From: Sipunculus nudus
Lineage: Eukaryota; Annelida; Sipuncula; Golfingiida; Sipunculidae
DNA: 64,000 bases
Direction of reading: 5' to 3'
Assembly: GCA_026874595.1 (NCBI GenBank)
Contig: JAPPUL010000069.1
Location: 1,180,001-1,244,000 of the forward strand
The translations under genes were made by a program, and so were the position numbers. Under the pieces are notes generated by a model that saw only the letters and a list, made by a program, of their open reading frames with translations, did not search any database and was not told where the DNA came from. Of the stretch, positions 17,248 to 26,776 are shown piece after piece; the stretch's first letter is position 1, and every line of letters begins with the position of its first letter.

Positions 17248-18564
17248 ATGACTGATAACTTATTATTACTGGAGAAGTTAAAGCTGGTAGTTAAGGGTAG
17301 CTTTAATAAGAAAGATTCCATTAAGATTTTGAGTAAAATAGGCAGGTTACCAAAGGATTTTGATGGAGATATTTTACTTAGTCTACTTAAAGCTGAGGAC
17401 AGTGATATTAGGTATTGGGCTGTAAAAAACTTAGGAAAGTTAGAAAACGTTAAATATTTGGATATAGTATTTAATTTAATAGAGCAAGATAATAGTTCAT
17501 CTGTTAGAAGAGAGGCAGTATCTACTATTGGTAGGATGAGGGACAAGTCTATTATTCCATATTTAAAAGAGCTTCTTAAAGATATAGACCCTGAAGTTGT
17601 TCTACAAGTTATAAGGGCGTTACTAGTTTTCAAAGAAGATGAGGAGGTTGTATCTATTCTAAAGTCTTTAAAGGAACATAGCAATGAGATTATAAAGGAA
17701 GTTATAGTTAATGAGTTATATCAAAGTGAAAAGAAAAGAAAGATAAAAAAAGAGCTGGTATTATTTCCTAGTTCATTAAAAGACGTAATTATTAACGCTG
17801 ATGTTGAGGAGGTATTTAAGCAAATAGATGATGAATCAATTCATCTTACTTTTACATCACCGCCGTATTACAATGCAAAAGACTATTCACTATACACAAG
17901 TTACAATGAATATTTAGATTTTTTAGAGAGGGTATTTATCCAATTACATAGGATAACTAAAGAAGGAAGGTTTTTTATTTTAAATACTTCTCCTGTAATA
18001 ATCCCGAGATTTAGTAGGAAGTATTCAAGTAAAAGGTACCCCATACCATTTGATATTCACCATAGACTATCTAATATAGGGTGGGAATTTATAGATGACA
18101 TTATTTGGTTAAAGCCCGAGGCGAGTGTAAAAAATAGGAATGGTGGATTTTTACAACATAGAAAACCACTTGCTTATAAACCAAATCCTGTTACTGAATA
18201 TTTAATAGTTTACAGAAAGAAAACAAGCAAGCTTATTGACTGGAATATGGAACAATACGATAAAGAGACAACTGAAAAGAGCAGAGTAAATGGTAACTAT
18301 GAAACCTCTAATGTTTGGAGGGTAGAGCCATCATTTGATAAGGTTCATAGTGCTATTTTTCCTATTGAGCTTTGTGAACGGGTGATTAAGTTCTACTCAT
18401 ATAAGGGCGACTTAATATTTGATCCATTTGCAGGGATAGGTTCGGTTGGAGTTGCCTCTAAGAAGCTAGGCAGGTACTTTTTACTAATTGAAAGGGATAA
18501 AGCACATTATAATAAGATGAAAGAAAAGTTAGCTATATATATAAATGAGTCTGAGTTATTTTAG
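17248..18564 (+). CDS. HEAT-repeat-fused type II DNA methyltransferase, probably N4-cytosine
   Basis: 438 residues. Residues about 10-150 are HEAT repeats (SDIRYWAVKNLGKLENVKYLD, SSVRREAVSTIGRMRDKSIIPYL, PEVVLQVIRALLVFKED). The methylase follows with motif IV TSPPYYNAKDY (about 203) before the SAM-binding motif I DPFAGIGSVGVASKKLG (about 391), i.e. the permuted beta-class order. A (T/S)PPY motif favours N4-cytosine over N6-adenine. It overlaps the next gene, a CfrBI-like endonuclease; the characterised CfrBI system modifies N4 of cytosine in CCWWGG, which is consistent. The HEAT region is an unusual addition and may provide DNA or protein contacts. Confidence 0.87.
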   Translation: MTDNLLLLEKLKLVVKGSFNKKDSIKILSKIGRLPKDFDGDILLSLLKAEDSDIRYWAVKNLGKLENVKYLDIVFNLIEQDNSSSVRREAVSTIGRMRDKSIIPYLKELLKDIDPEVVLQVIRALLVFKEDEEVVSILKSLKEHSNEIIKEVIVNELYQSEKKRKIKKELVLFPSSLKDVIINADVEEVFKQIDDESIHLTFTSPPYYNAKDYSLYTSYNEYLDFLERVFIQLHRITKEGRFFILNTSPVIIPRFSRKYSSKRYPIPFDIHHRLSNIGWEFIDDIIWLKPEASVKNRNGGFLQHRKPLAYKPNPVTEYLIVYRKKTSKLIDWNMEQYDKETTEKSRVNGNYETSNVWRVEPSFDKVHSAIFPIELCERVIKFYSYKGDLIFDPFAGIGSVGVASKKLGRYFLLIERDKAHYNKMKEKLAIYINESELF

Positions 18565-19495
18565 TATGACGTTAAAAACAGAAATTATAAAAAAAGTAAT
18601 TAAGAAGTTATTAGAAGGTGAAGATTATAGAACTGAGATTATAGCGATTATTGATGCTATATTTCTTGAGTATGTTATGGACTTCTTTAAGAAAGTTATT
18701 AATGCTAAGATTGAAGAACGAGACATAGGGGTTAATTGGTATAAGAATGAGTTTTTAAATCCTGATAAAAATAGTAAAGAGGATATTATTATACATTCTG
18801 GTTTAAATATTAAAACTGTATCAAATATGTATAATACAACTGCAAAGGAGGTAGCGATTAATGCCTCAATAGAGCATTATGATATTTTGTATGAATCTAT
18901 TAATAAGTTAATAGATAATGATGAAGGTTTAGCTATTAAATTAACTATTAGGTTTAGGGATGTAAGTGTAGATTTGAATATAAATGAGAGTCTTATTATA
19001 ATAAACACGATAGCTGTAAAGAGGGCACAAATAAGAGGTGGAGCATGGAGTACAGTAGGTAAGCAAGTAGAAAAACCTCTTATTAAAGTTATTTGTTTAT
19101 TATGTAGTATACCGGACAAATATCATGATCAAGATAAGATTTACAGTATTGTTGAGCAGTCAGAAGGTAATGAATACAAGGTAAATAGGGAGGTGGATTT
19201 CTTTTTGTTAGATGGTAATAATAACTATTACAGGTGTGAGGTTAAGCTAATGGGAAAAGGAAATCCTGAGAGTGCTGATGTTGTAATTGCAAGGGGGAGT
19301 AAGATATTTATAGCTGATAAATTATCAGAGACAAACAAGAAGCAATTAGATGAGCTTGGTATTTTTTGGGTTGAGCTTCGTAGTAGAGATAGGTATAGAA
19401 GGTTTAGGTATATATTTGACAACCTTAATATTCCGTATAAAGGTTTAATTAACGACTTTAGTAAATTAGATAGTATATTTAATAAAGTTTTTTAA
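18545..19495 (+). CDS. CfrBI-like type II restriction endonuclease
   Basis: 316 residues from the ATG at 18545, or 309 from ATG 18566 just after the methylase stop. A PD-(D/E)xK-type core is visible: REVDFFLLDGNNNYYRCEVKL, with Asp about 218 and ExK about 231-233. Flanking conserved-looking stretches are RGGAWSTVGKQVEKPLI and KIFIADKLSETNKKQLDELGIFWVEL. These resemble the CfrBI family (target CCWWGG). The gene overlaps or abuts the cognate methylase in the same direction, as expected for an RM pair. Family call is from recall of motif pattern, so the recognition site is a hypothesis. Confidence 0.72.
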   Translation: MSLSYFSMTLKTEIIKKVIKKLLEGEDYRTEIIAIIDAIFLEYVMDFFKKVINAKIEERDIGVNWYKNEFLNPDKNSKEDIIIHSGLNIKTVSNMYNTTAKEVAINASIEHYDILYESINKLIDNDEGLAIKLTIRFRDVSVDLNINESLIIINTIAVKRAQIRGGAWSTVGKQVEKPLIKVICLLCSIPDKYHDQDKIYSIVEQSEGNEYKVNREVDFFLLDGNNNYYRCEVKLMGKGNPESADVVIARGSKIFIADKLSETNKKQLDELGIFWVELRSRDRYRRFRYIFDNLNIPYKGLINDFSKLDSIFNKVF

Positions 19496-19670
19496 ATAGT
19501 TGTTTTATTTTATTTCAACAAGTTAGTTTTTTTATGGATTAGATATTAGTATATAGTCTTGACCTTTTGTATACCTATTTTTATTTTTAATATATAGTAT
19601 TTGTTGATATATCTTTTATCTTGTATTGATTTATATAGTATAAAAGCAAAGGTTAAATAAAATATCTATT

Positions 19671-20414
19671 TTAGCTTTTTAATATAAAGCTATCATTCTT
19701 AAAAAACCCTTGTTTTGATACTTTAGCTTTGGCTTTTTGTGCGGCTTGCAATGATTTGAACTTACCTATGCGCAGGATATACATATATTGGCCGGCGTTA
19801 TCCTTTTTAACCACAACATGGGCTTTACTCTTCCATTTAGCGTATAATTTATTTTTATAGAAAAGAGCATTCTTTTTGCTTCTATACGCTGCAAGTTGTA
19901 TAGAGTATTTGTTAGCTTTTCTAAGAAGTTGTTTCTTAGTATTTCTTGTGCTTTTACTAGATACTTTTTTAGACTTTGCTCCCGCTCTTATTTTTTTTGA
20001 AGACAAACTGCTTTTGTGGTTTTTGCTATTCTTAGCAGTAGTAGTATCTTTTTTGTTTTCAAAAAACTCTTTAGTAATTGCTTTGACCTCATTGATATTA
20101 GAAAATGCCTCAACCTCTTTTAAACTCATCCCTACATCGTTACTCATTCCTGCTTCTTCTGATAAAACCTTTTCTTTTGCTAAAAGCCTCTCTTCCGATG
20201 AAACCCTTTCTTTAAGCCCTATATAACTGCTTGCTATATTGTTTCCCAAGTAATAACCTACAAGAAAGGATACTCCAATAACAAATAAGCCACTTGCTAT
20301 TAGCCATAAAACCCGTGCTGTATCCAGATATAATACATACATATTAGAATCCGACTGCGTCTTCCCAGATATATTCATACTATTTTGAGTGTCTTTTTCA
20401 TTATCTTCCTTCAT
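19671..20414 (-). CDS. SPOR-domain inner-membrane protein
   Basis: Bitopic protein: short cytosolic N-terminus, one transmembrane helix (about residues 27-50, VLWLIASGLFVIGVSFLVGYYLG), a Lys/Ser-rich periplasmic linker (about 115-170) and a C-terminal SPOR domain (IQLAAYRSKKNALFYKNKLYAKW ... YILRIGKFKSLQAAQKAKAKV). SPOR domains bind glycan denuded of stem peptides at the division septum, so a role in division or envelope remodelling is likely. Of two in-frame ATGs, the one at 20414 has GGAGC nine bases upstream; the other is at 20429. It lies downstream of polA-coaE. Confidence 0.83.
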   Translation of the reverse strand: MKEDNEKDTQNSMNISGKTQSDSNMYVLYLDTARVLWLIASGLFVIGVSFLVGYYLGNNIASSYIGLKERVSSEERLLAKEKVLSEEAGMSNDVGMSLKEVEAFSNINEVKAITKEFFENKKDTTTAKNSKNHKSSLSSKKIRAGAKSKKVSSKSTRNTKKQLLRKANKYSIQLAAYRSKKNALFYKNKLYAKWKSKAHVVVKKDNAGQYMYILRIGKFKSLQAAQKAKAKVSKQGFFKNDSFILKS

Positions 20415-20469
20415 AAAGCATAGCTCCATAGCTTAATATTGACTTGTTTACCTTGATTTTACCTTGTTC

Positions 20470-21057
20470 TTAATTCGATTTTAATTCATTTAAATGCAAT
20501 ATAAGCCTTTTTGTGATATTATAAAGTCCTGCATGATTGCTATTATTCTTTATTGTAAAGTCGACAAACCTAAGGCGCTTCTTCAATGACAACTGGTTTT
20601 TTAATATCATTTTTATCTTACTTTCTTTAAGCTTATCTCTTTCTCTTCCACGTGATAGTATAGCCTCTCTTGGCGACCATATAAGTATTTTGTAATCACA
20701 GGCTTTATCTAAACCCATCTCTATTAGTATCGCCGCGCTTAGTAATATCTTCTTTGACTTGCTCTTTTTAATACTCTCATAAACATACTCTCGCATTAAA
20801 GGATGCACTATGCTTTCTAACTTTATAAGCTCTTTCTTATCTGCAAAGACTATTTCTCCTAATGCCTTTCTATCTATAACTCCGTTCTTTAGTATCTTAG
20901 CTCCAAAATGCTTTACTACTCTAGCTTGTTGCGCCTCCAATGCCTTATGCCCAAGCTTATCTACCTCTATTACATAATATCCACTCTCCTTGAATATATC
21001 ACTCACTGTCGTTTTCCCACTGCAATAACTTCCCGTAAGTCCTATAACTTTTCTCAT
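20470..21057 (-). CDS. coaE: Dephospho-CoA kinase
   Basis: Last step of coenzyme A synthesis: phosphorylates the 3'-OH of dephospho-CoA. 195 residues with P-loop GLTGSYCSGKTTVSDIF (an SYCSGK variant of the usual GSGKS), then the conserved VIEVDKLGHKAL, and the lid region SRGRERDKLKESKIKMILKNQ. The ATG is preceded by AGAGGGAAG. It starts 22 bases after the polA stop on the same strand, a common polA-coaE arrangement. Confidence 0.95.
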   Translation of the reverse strand: MRKVIGLTGSYCSGKTTVSDIFKESGYYVIEVDKLGHKALEAQQARVVKHFGAKILKNGVIDRKALGEIVFADKKELIKLESIVHPLMREYVYESIKKSKSKKILLSAAILIEMGLDKACDYKILIWSPREAILSRGRERDKLKESKIKMILKNQLSLKKRLRFVDFTIKNNSNHAGLYNITKRLILHLNELKSN

Positions 21058-21079
21058 CTTCCCTCTTTAACCGTTTTAA

Positions 21080-24001
21080 CTAACTGTTTGCCTCATACCA
21101 ATTCCTTCCCTTCCCTATTCGTACCTTAAGTCCTACCTTAAGTTTGCAAACTCCTTCCATACAACGCCTTACAAGCTCCTCAACCGCTTTAACCTCATCT
21201 TCCAATACCTCAAATACAAGCTCATCGTGTACCTGGATTAGCATCTTGCTCCTTAAACCCTTCTTGCCCATCTCTTCCCATATCCTTAGCATCGCTATCT
21301 TTATTATATCCGCACTCGTTGCTTGAATCGGAGTGTTTATGGCAACTCGCTCCCCAAAACTCTTATCTACTCCATTTCCCGACCTTAATGAAGGCAGCTT
21401 TCTTACGCGATTAAATAAACTCTTTACATACCCTTCCTTATATGCACGCTCTATTTGCTCTTCCATAAAACGCTTTATACCTTTGTACTCCTTGAAATAC
21501 TCTTCTATAAACTCTTTTGCCTTCTTAAAGTCTATCTTTAAGTCCTCAGCAAGTCGTCTTGCTCCCATTCCGTAGATTATTGAGAAGTTTATTGTTTTGG
21601 CTATTTGGCGTTCTTCTTTACTAATTTCACCTTCTTTCTTCTTGAATATTACTTTTGCTGTTTGGATGTGGATGTCTTTATCCTTTTTATAGGCATCTAT
21701 TAGCTTTTCATCTTCTGAGTAGTGTGCGAGTATTCTAAGTTCTATTTGAGAGTAGTCCGCGCTTAGTAATATGTGATTCTCTTTGGCTATGAAACCTTGT
21801 TTTACATTATCTCCTATTTTCCCTTTTGTTGGTATGTTTTGTATGTTTGGATTGCTTGAGGACAGCCGGCCTGTTTGGGTTACCATTTGGTTAAAGGTTG
21901 TGTGTATTCTGCCGGTCTTTGCATTTACTGCTTTTGGAAGAGGTTCAAGATAATTTTGTATTACTTTTGTTAGCTTTCTGTATTCTAGAAGATATTTGGC
22001 GATTATATGTTTACTTTCTAATTTCTCAAGTACGCTTGTGTTTGTTGAGTATGAGCTTTTTGTTTTCTTTAAGGGTTTTATCTTTAGCTTTTCAAAAAGT
22101 ATTGCACTTAGCTTTTTAGGGGAGTTTATATTAAATACTTCTCCTGCTTCCTTGTAAATGGCTTCTTTTAGCTCCTCAAGGCGCTCTCCATAAATATTTG
22201 ATAGCTTTGTAAATTGTTTAGTGTCTATTAATACTCCCGCAAGCTCCATATCCCCAAGCACATCTATTAAACCTAATTCTACACTGTAGTAAAGCTCTCT
22301 CATCAGACTTTCGTCTATTTGTAACTTTAATTCTTTATAAGCTAGTAAATTTATATATGCTCGCTCAACTGAACTTTCTATTCTAGAACTTATTTCAATA
22401 TTATTAACTTCGTTATTAACTTCGTTATTAACTTCTTTAGAAGCATTAGCAAAATTAAAGAAACCTTGTTCTAAGCCTACTTTTGATACATTCGAACCTT
22501 TATCACCTTCCGATATGTTCTTTTCTGATATGTTTTTGGCTTCAAGCTTATAATTCCCTAAAAGACTCTCTCCGACTTTTGATAAACTTTGATCTTGCTC
22601 CTGAGGATTTAACATGTACCACGCAAGCATTGTATCAAAATGTATGCCATTAAGACTTATTCCGTAGCTGCTAAGCACTACCTTTTGATATTTTAAATTA
22701 TGTCCTATCTTCTTTATATCTTTATCCTCAAGGATTTCTTTTATTGCGATATATTTCTCATTATCTTCTTTTCTTTCATTATCTTCTTTTCTTTCATTTT
22801 CTTCTTTTCTTTCATTTTCTTCTTTTCTTTCATTTTCTTCTTTTCTCGCCTGTCCCGCCATTAAAGCTTTATAGGAAAAGTTTATATAGTAACATCTTGC
22901 CTGCTCAAGACACAAATATATTCTAGTTATATTTGCATCCATCCCGTAATCTGAATCTGTTTCAAGTAATATTACAAGTTCTTTAGCCTTTATAAGTTCA
23001 TCCTTTAGGGCTTTAATATCCTTGGCACTTTCTAAACTCTTGTAAAAAACACTCTCTTTTTGGGGAGCTTTTTTTTGGGTATCTTTTTTTGGGGGAGCTT
23101 TTTTTAATAAGCTGTCTTTGAGTAGACTATTAAGCTCATATTCATTTAATATAGAAAAGGCTGCCTTTGTATTTAGAGCTTCTCTTTTAAATGCTTTTAT
23201 ATCTCCTTCTATATCTAAATCTGTTTTAATAGTACAAAGTTCTTTACTTATTTTTGCTTTCTTTTGACCTTCACGTAGCTTTGTCTTTATATTATCTTCA
23301 AGGCTTTCTAAGTTATTGTATATAGCATCTAAGGTGATAAAGCGATTTAATAGTTTTGATGCGTTTTTAGGACCAATGCCTTTTATTCCGGGTACATTGT
23401 CGGAGCTGTCTCCCATTAAAGATAAAAGGTCTACTATCTGTTCAGGATAAACATCCCACTTTGCTTTGACCTGTTCTTTATTGTAATAGGTAAACTCGCT
23501 TGTTCCGCGTTTTGGACTTAGAACATATACATTATTCTTTACGAGTTGGAGCATGTCTTTATCGGATGTGCAGATGTATATGTTTATATCTTTGCGACTC
23601 CCAAACTTACTACATAATGTCCCGATTATATCATCAGCCTCATAGCCTTCCATTTCTATAGTGCATATTTCAAGCTTCTTTATTAAGGATAAGATTATTG
23701 GTATTTGCTTTTTGAGGTTTTCTGGAGGCTCTTGCCTATTTGCTTTATAGGAAGGGTAGATATCATTTCTAAATGTCTTTTCCTTGCTGTCAAGCGCTAT
23801 TATAAAATATTTTGGTTTATGTACTTTTATAAGCTTTAAAAGCATTTTGGTAAAACCATATATAGCAGAACTCGGAAAGCCTTTAGAGGTCATTAGACCT
23901 TGCTTTTCAAGCGCATAAAACGCACGGAATATTAAGCCAAATCCATCTACTATTAGTAAGGTGTCTTTTAAAGTATCTTTTCTAACTTCTTTACTAATCA
24001 T
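21080..24001 (-). CDS. polA: DNA polymerase I, probably proofreading-deficient
   Basis: 973 residues. The 5'-nuclease domain (about 1-290) has LLIVDGFGLIFRAFYAL, YEADDIIGTL and CTSDKDMLQLV. The middle domain (about 320-560) has the 3'-5' exonuclease fold, but the metal-binding positions look altered: DxE becomes ETD, the Asp after HNLKY is Gln (HNLKYQKVV), and the last Asp region reads LLAYKELKLQ. The polymerase domain has motif A LLSADYSQIELRILAHYS, motif B RQIAKTINFSIIYGMG and motif C LIQVHDELVFEV, all intact. Two repeat-coded inserts sit in the exonuclease region: ENERKE x5 (about 386-415) and EVNN x3 (about 522-533). First gene of polA-coaE. Confidence 0.95.
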   Translation of the reverse strand: MISKEVRKDTLKDTLLIVDGFGLIFRAFYALEKQGLMTSKGFPSSAIYGFTKMLLKLIKVHKPKYFIIALDSKEKTFRNDIYPSYKANRQEPPENLKKQIPIILSLIKKLEICTIEMEGYEADDIIGTLCSKFGSRKDINIYICTSDKDMLQLVKNNVYVLSPKRGTSEFTYYNKEQVKAKWDVYPEQIVDLLSLMGDSSDNVPGIKGIGPKNASKLLNRFITLDAIYNNLESLEDNIKTKLREGQKKAKISKELCTIKTDLDIEGDIKAFKREALNTKAAFSILNEYELNSLLKDSLLKKAPPKKDTQKKAPQKESVFYKSLESAKDIKALKDELIKAKELVILLETDSDYGMDANITRIYLCLEQARCYYINFSYKALMAGQARKEENERKEENERKEENERKEDNERKEDNEKYIAIKEILEDKDIKKIGHNLKYQKVVLSSYGISLNGIHFDTMLAWYMLNPQEQDQSLSKVGESLLGNYKLEAKNISEKNISEGDKGSNVSKVGLEQGFFNFANASKEVNNEVNNEVNNIEISSRIESSVERAYINLLAYKELKLQIDESLMRELYYSVELGLIDVLGDMELAGVLIDTKQFTKLSNIYGERLEELKEAIYKEAGEVFNINSPKKLSAILFEKLKIKPLKKTKSSYSTNTSVLEKLESKHIIAKYLLEYRKLTKVIQNYLEPLPKAVNAKTGRIHTTFNQMVTQTGRLSSSNPNIQNIPTKGKIGDNVKQGFIAKENHILLSADYSQIELRILAHYSEDEKLIDAYKKDKDIHIQTAKVIFKKKEGEISKEERQIAKTINFSIIYGMGARRLAEDLKIDFKKAKEFIEEYFKEYKGIKRFMEEQIERAYKEGYVKSLFNRVRKLPSLRSGNGVDKSFGERVAINTPIQATSADIIKIAMLRIWEEMGKKGLRSKMLIQVHDELVFEVLEDEVKAVEELVRRCMEGVCKLKVGLKVRIGKGRNWYEANS
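22401..22436. repeat. 12-bp in-frame tandem repeat in polA (EVNN)
   Basis: Three nearly complete units of TTATTAACTTCG, read on the minus strand as Glu-Val-Asn-Asn. It adds residues in the linker of the exonuclease-like domain just before the polymerase domain. In frame, so copy-number change would preserve the reading frame. Confidence 0.85.
22757..22846. repeat. 18-bp in-frame tandem repeat in polA (ENERKE)
   Basis: About five units of an 18-bp sequence containing CTTTTCTTTCATT, read on the minus strand as Glu-Asn-Glu-Arg-Lys-Glu with Asp for Glu in two units. It makes a highly charged, probably helical or disordered insert in the exonuclease-like domain. Confidence 0.9.
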
Positions 24002-24213
24002 TTTATATCGCCTTTATATTGCATATTCCCTCTTTGATTCACTCTTTAAAGCTATTATAAGAATATTAACTTCACATAATTAAATGTTTATTTGGCTTTT
24101 ATTCGGTTTAATTGTTCTTTTCTAATAGATAATTTGACATATAAAGGACATATTATTAATTTGTATGCAACTTAATTCATAATATAACTATGTGTGGAGG
24201 AGGATAGACTATT

Positions 24214-25458
24214 ATGTTACAAATGTTTACAGACACTTTCAAGCAAATATTAGCTATGGACTTTGCGAGTATGTCTTTACTATCAAGACTTATTATACTG
24301 ATAGTAGGACTAGTTGTAAGTTGGCTTTTGTATATTGTGTTGAAACAGATTATCTTAAAAATTATAAGTAACTTTGCAAAGAGAACTACAACGAACTTTG
24401 ATGACCTTATAGTAGAATATAAAACAGTAAACAAGTTGCTTTTATTAATACCTATTGGGGTTTTAGCTTTTGTAGTACCAGCTTTGGCAAGTCCTCTTTT
24501 AGAAGAGATCTCTTATAAGATATTAGCCTCGGCGGCAATACTTGTATTTGTTATGGCTTTGCATTCTTTTTTAAAGGTGTTACTTGCAGTATATAACAAA
24601 CTTGAAGTGGCTAGGACGAGGCCAATTAAAAGTTATGTGCAGGTTGTTGTTTTAGTTATGTATGCAATTGCAATAGTTTTAATAATTGCGATACTTCTAA
24701 GCATATCGCCTGTAGCTATAGTGACAGCTCTTGGTGCGATTACAGCCGTTTTAGTATTTGTATTTAGAGATACAATTCTTGGACTTGTTGCAAGTTTTCA
24801 GATAGTATCCGGGGATATAATACATATAGGTGATTGGCTTGAGGCACCCCAGTTTGCTGCTGATGGTGAGGTTATGGATATTAGTCTGCACACGGTAAGG
24901 GTTAAAAACTTTGATAATACCATAACGAGCATACCACCATATAAGCTTGCCTCTGATGCATTTAAGAACTGGCGAGGCATGCAAGAGTCTAAGGTGCGAC
25001 GTATAAAACGTTCAATATACATAGATTTAAGAACAATACGTTTTTGTGATGCGTCTGATATTGAAGAGATTTCTAAGGTACGTTTAATTAAGGACTATAT
25101 TTCATCTAAGTCTGAGGAAATAAATGCTTATAATAAAGAGCATGACGTAAGCCCTACAGAACTTGGTTCCCGTCGCATGTCTAATATAGGGATATTTAGA
25201 GAGTATCTTAAAATATATCTCCGTCAAAATCCAAATATAGATACAAGTAAGACACTGTTAGTAAGACAGCTTTCCCCTGGTGAACATGGGCTTCCAATAG
25301 AGATATATGTATTTGCCAATGACACTGATTGGGGGAACTATGAAGAGATACAGGCAAATATATTTGATCATGTAATGGCAATGGTTCCGGTATTTGGACT
25401 TAAAATATTCCAAAATGTATCAGGATCGGATGTTGAGAGATTTCTAGAAAGAAAGTAA
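24214..25458 (+). CDS. MscS-family mechanosensitive channel, YbdG-like
   Basis: 414 residues, close to E. coli YbdG (415). Several N-terminal membrane helices (about 20-190) end in the pore-lining TM3-like region AIVTALGAITAVLVFVFRDTILGLVASF. The cytosolic MscS beta domain follows: DIIHIGDWLEAP, GEVMDISLHTVRVKNFDNTITSIPPYKL. The alpha/beta C-terminus (VRRIKRSIYIDLRTIRFC ... EIYVFANDTDWGNYEEIQANIFDH) fits the YbdG subfamily. Such channels release solutes on hypo-osmotic shock. GGAGGAGG stands upstream of the ATG. Monocistronic. Confidence 0.9.
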   Translation: MLQMFTDTFKQILAMDFASMSLLSRLIILIVGLVVSWLLYIVLKQIILKIISNFAKRTTTNFDDLIVEYKTVNKLLLLIPIGVLAFVVPALASPLLEEISYKILASAAILVFVMALHSFLKVLLAVYNKLEVARTRPIKSYVQVVVLVMYAIAIVLIIAILLSISPVAIVTALGAITAVLVFVFRDTILGLVASFQIVSGDIIHIGDWLEAPQFAADGEVMDISLHTVRVKNFDNTITSIPPYKLASDAFKNWRGMQESKVRRIKRSIYIDLRTIRFCDASDIEEISKVRLIKDYISSKSEEINAYNKEHDVSPTELGSRRMSNIGIFREYLKIYLRQNPNIDTSKTLLVRQLSPGEHGLPIEIYVFANDTDWGNYEEIQANIFDHVMAMVPVFGLKIFQNVSGSDVERFLERK

Positions 25459-25655
25459 AAAAGACTAACTAGAAAGAAAAAAAGAAAAAAAGACTAATTA
25501 GACAATATCAGTTATTATATAACTTTTATGCTTTTATGTTTTATAAGTTTATAAAACAAAACAAAGTACTTTACTTTTTGAAGTCTTATTATTTTCTTAG
25601 CTTATACTAAAGCTTATGACGTAAAGACAAAGAAGACGAATTAGAAAGTAAACGA

Positions 25656-26462
25656 ATGATAAAAGTAAATGAGACATCATATGAGTATGAGAGAGCTCAG
25701 ACATTAGAATCGCTACGTAGAAAGTATAAAGCGGATGCCGATATAGTAATCTACAATGGTTTTGCGACTGTGGAGCTTGCTGAGATAGAGATAGCAGATG
25801 GTGATGAGGTAGTATTAATAAAGCGAGGAGAGATACCGGATGAGAGAGAACTTGAGGGCTTGATGGTATCTCGCCATACGCCGGGAGTGCATAAGAAGTT
25901 AAAGGGAGCGACAGTAGGGATAGCAGGTGTTGGTGGGCTTGGGTCTTCTGTAGCTGTTGCTCTTGCTCGGGTAGGTGTTGGGAAGTTGGTGATAGCGGAT
26001 TATGATGTAGTTGAGCCGAGTAATTTAAATAGACAACAATACTTTGTAGATCAGCTTGGGGAGGCTAAGGTTGATGCTTTGTATGCAAATTTAAAGCGTA
26101 TAAATCCTTATGTAGAAGTATCAAGACACAAGATAGTGCTGACAGAAGAAAATATATATGATATATTTAAAGGAGTTAGTGTACTGGTTGAGGGTTTTGA
26201 CAGGGCAGATTTGAAGTCTATGCTAGTGAATGCGATTTATGGAAGGGATAAGGAAGCAAAGATAGTGATGGCATCAGGGCTTGGGGGGTATGGCAATGCG
26301 AATAAGATATTATCGCGTCGTCTTGGCAGAGGGCTTTATATAGTGGGGGATGGGCAGTCGGGGGCGCGGCCTGGGATGGGACTTATGTCGCCGAGGGTAG
26401 GGGTTGCAGCTCATCATCAAGCGGATAAGGTGGTTGAGCTGATACTTGCTGATACAAGTTAA
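25656..26462 (+). CDS. thiF: ThiS adenylyltransferase ThiF with N-terminal ubiquitin-like domain
   Basis: Activates the C-terminus of the sulfur carrier ThiS by adenylation. Residues 1 to about 65 form a ThiS-like ubiquitin fold (VIYNGFATVELAEIEIADGDEVVLIKRG) without a terminal GG, an architecture known for short thiF genes of anaerobes. The E1-like domain (about 82-268) has the ATP-binding GVGGLGSSVAVALARVGVGKL and DYDVVEPSNLNRQQYF. The zinc CxxC pairs of MoeB-like E1s are absent. First gene of thiF-thiS-thiG-thiE, with gaps of 59, 51 and 59 bases. No TPP riboswitch is recognisable upstream. Confidence 0.9.
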   Translation: MIKVNETSYEYERAQTLESLRRKYKADADIVIYNGFATVELAEIEIADGDEVVLIKRGEIPDERELEGLMVSRHTPGVHKKLKGATVGIAGVGGLGSSVAVALARVGVGKLVIADYDVVEPSNLNRQQYFVDQLGEAKVDALYANLKRINPYVEVSRHKIVLTEENIYDIFKGVSVLVEGFDRADLKSMLVNAIYGRDKEAKIVMASGLGGYGNANKILSRRLGRGLYIVGDGQSGARPGMGLMSPRVGVAAHHQADKVVELILADTS

Positions 26463-26521
26463 GAATAAATAAGTTAAAATATATCTTTAATTAAAGAAAA
26501 CTAAAGCAAGGAGGAAAGAGA

Positions 26522-26725
26522 ATGCATATAAAAGTAAATGGAGCGGCGAAGGAATTTAAGGGGGAAGGGCTTACAATATCAGAGATTTTAAAGGAACTTA
26601 ATATAGAAGTAAAGAACATAGCGGTGGAACATAATCTTGAGATAGTGCCGAAGGATAGTTTTGGGGGACATAGTTTAAAAGAAGGAGATAATCTTGAGAT
26701 AGTACAATTTGTAGGAGGGGGTTGA
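26522..26725 (+). CDS. thiS: Sulfur carrier protein ThiS
   Basis: 67-residue ubiquitin-fold protein ending in EIVQFVGGG, the C-terminal Gly-Gly that is adenylated and thiocarboxylated for thiazole formation. The interior LTISEILKELNIEVKNIAVEHN matches ThiS. A strong AAGGAGGAAAG precedes the ATG. It is flanked by its activating enzyme ThiF and by thiazole synthase ThiG. Confidence 0.95.
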   Translation: MHIKVNGAAKEFKGEGLTISEILKELNIEVKNIAVEHNLEIVPKDSFGGHSLKEGDNLEIVQFVGGG

Positions 26726-26776
26726 GGGGGATGTAATTAGGGGATGTAATTAGATAAAAATGAGGGTAAATAGAAA

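Noticed and set aside
25459-25655. TPP riboswitch upstream of thiF
   Set aside because: No CUGAGA core or paired helices are recognisable; the region is A-rich with short duplications.
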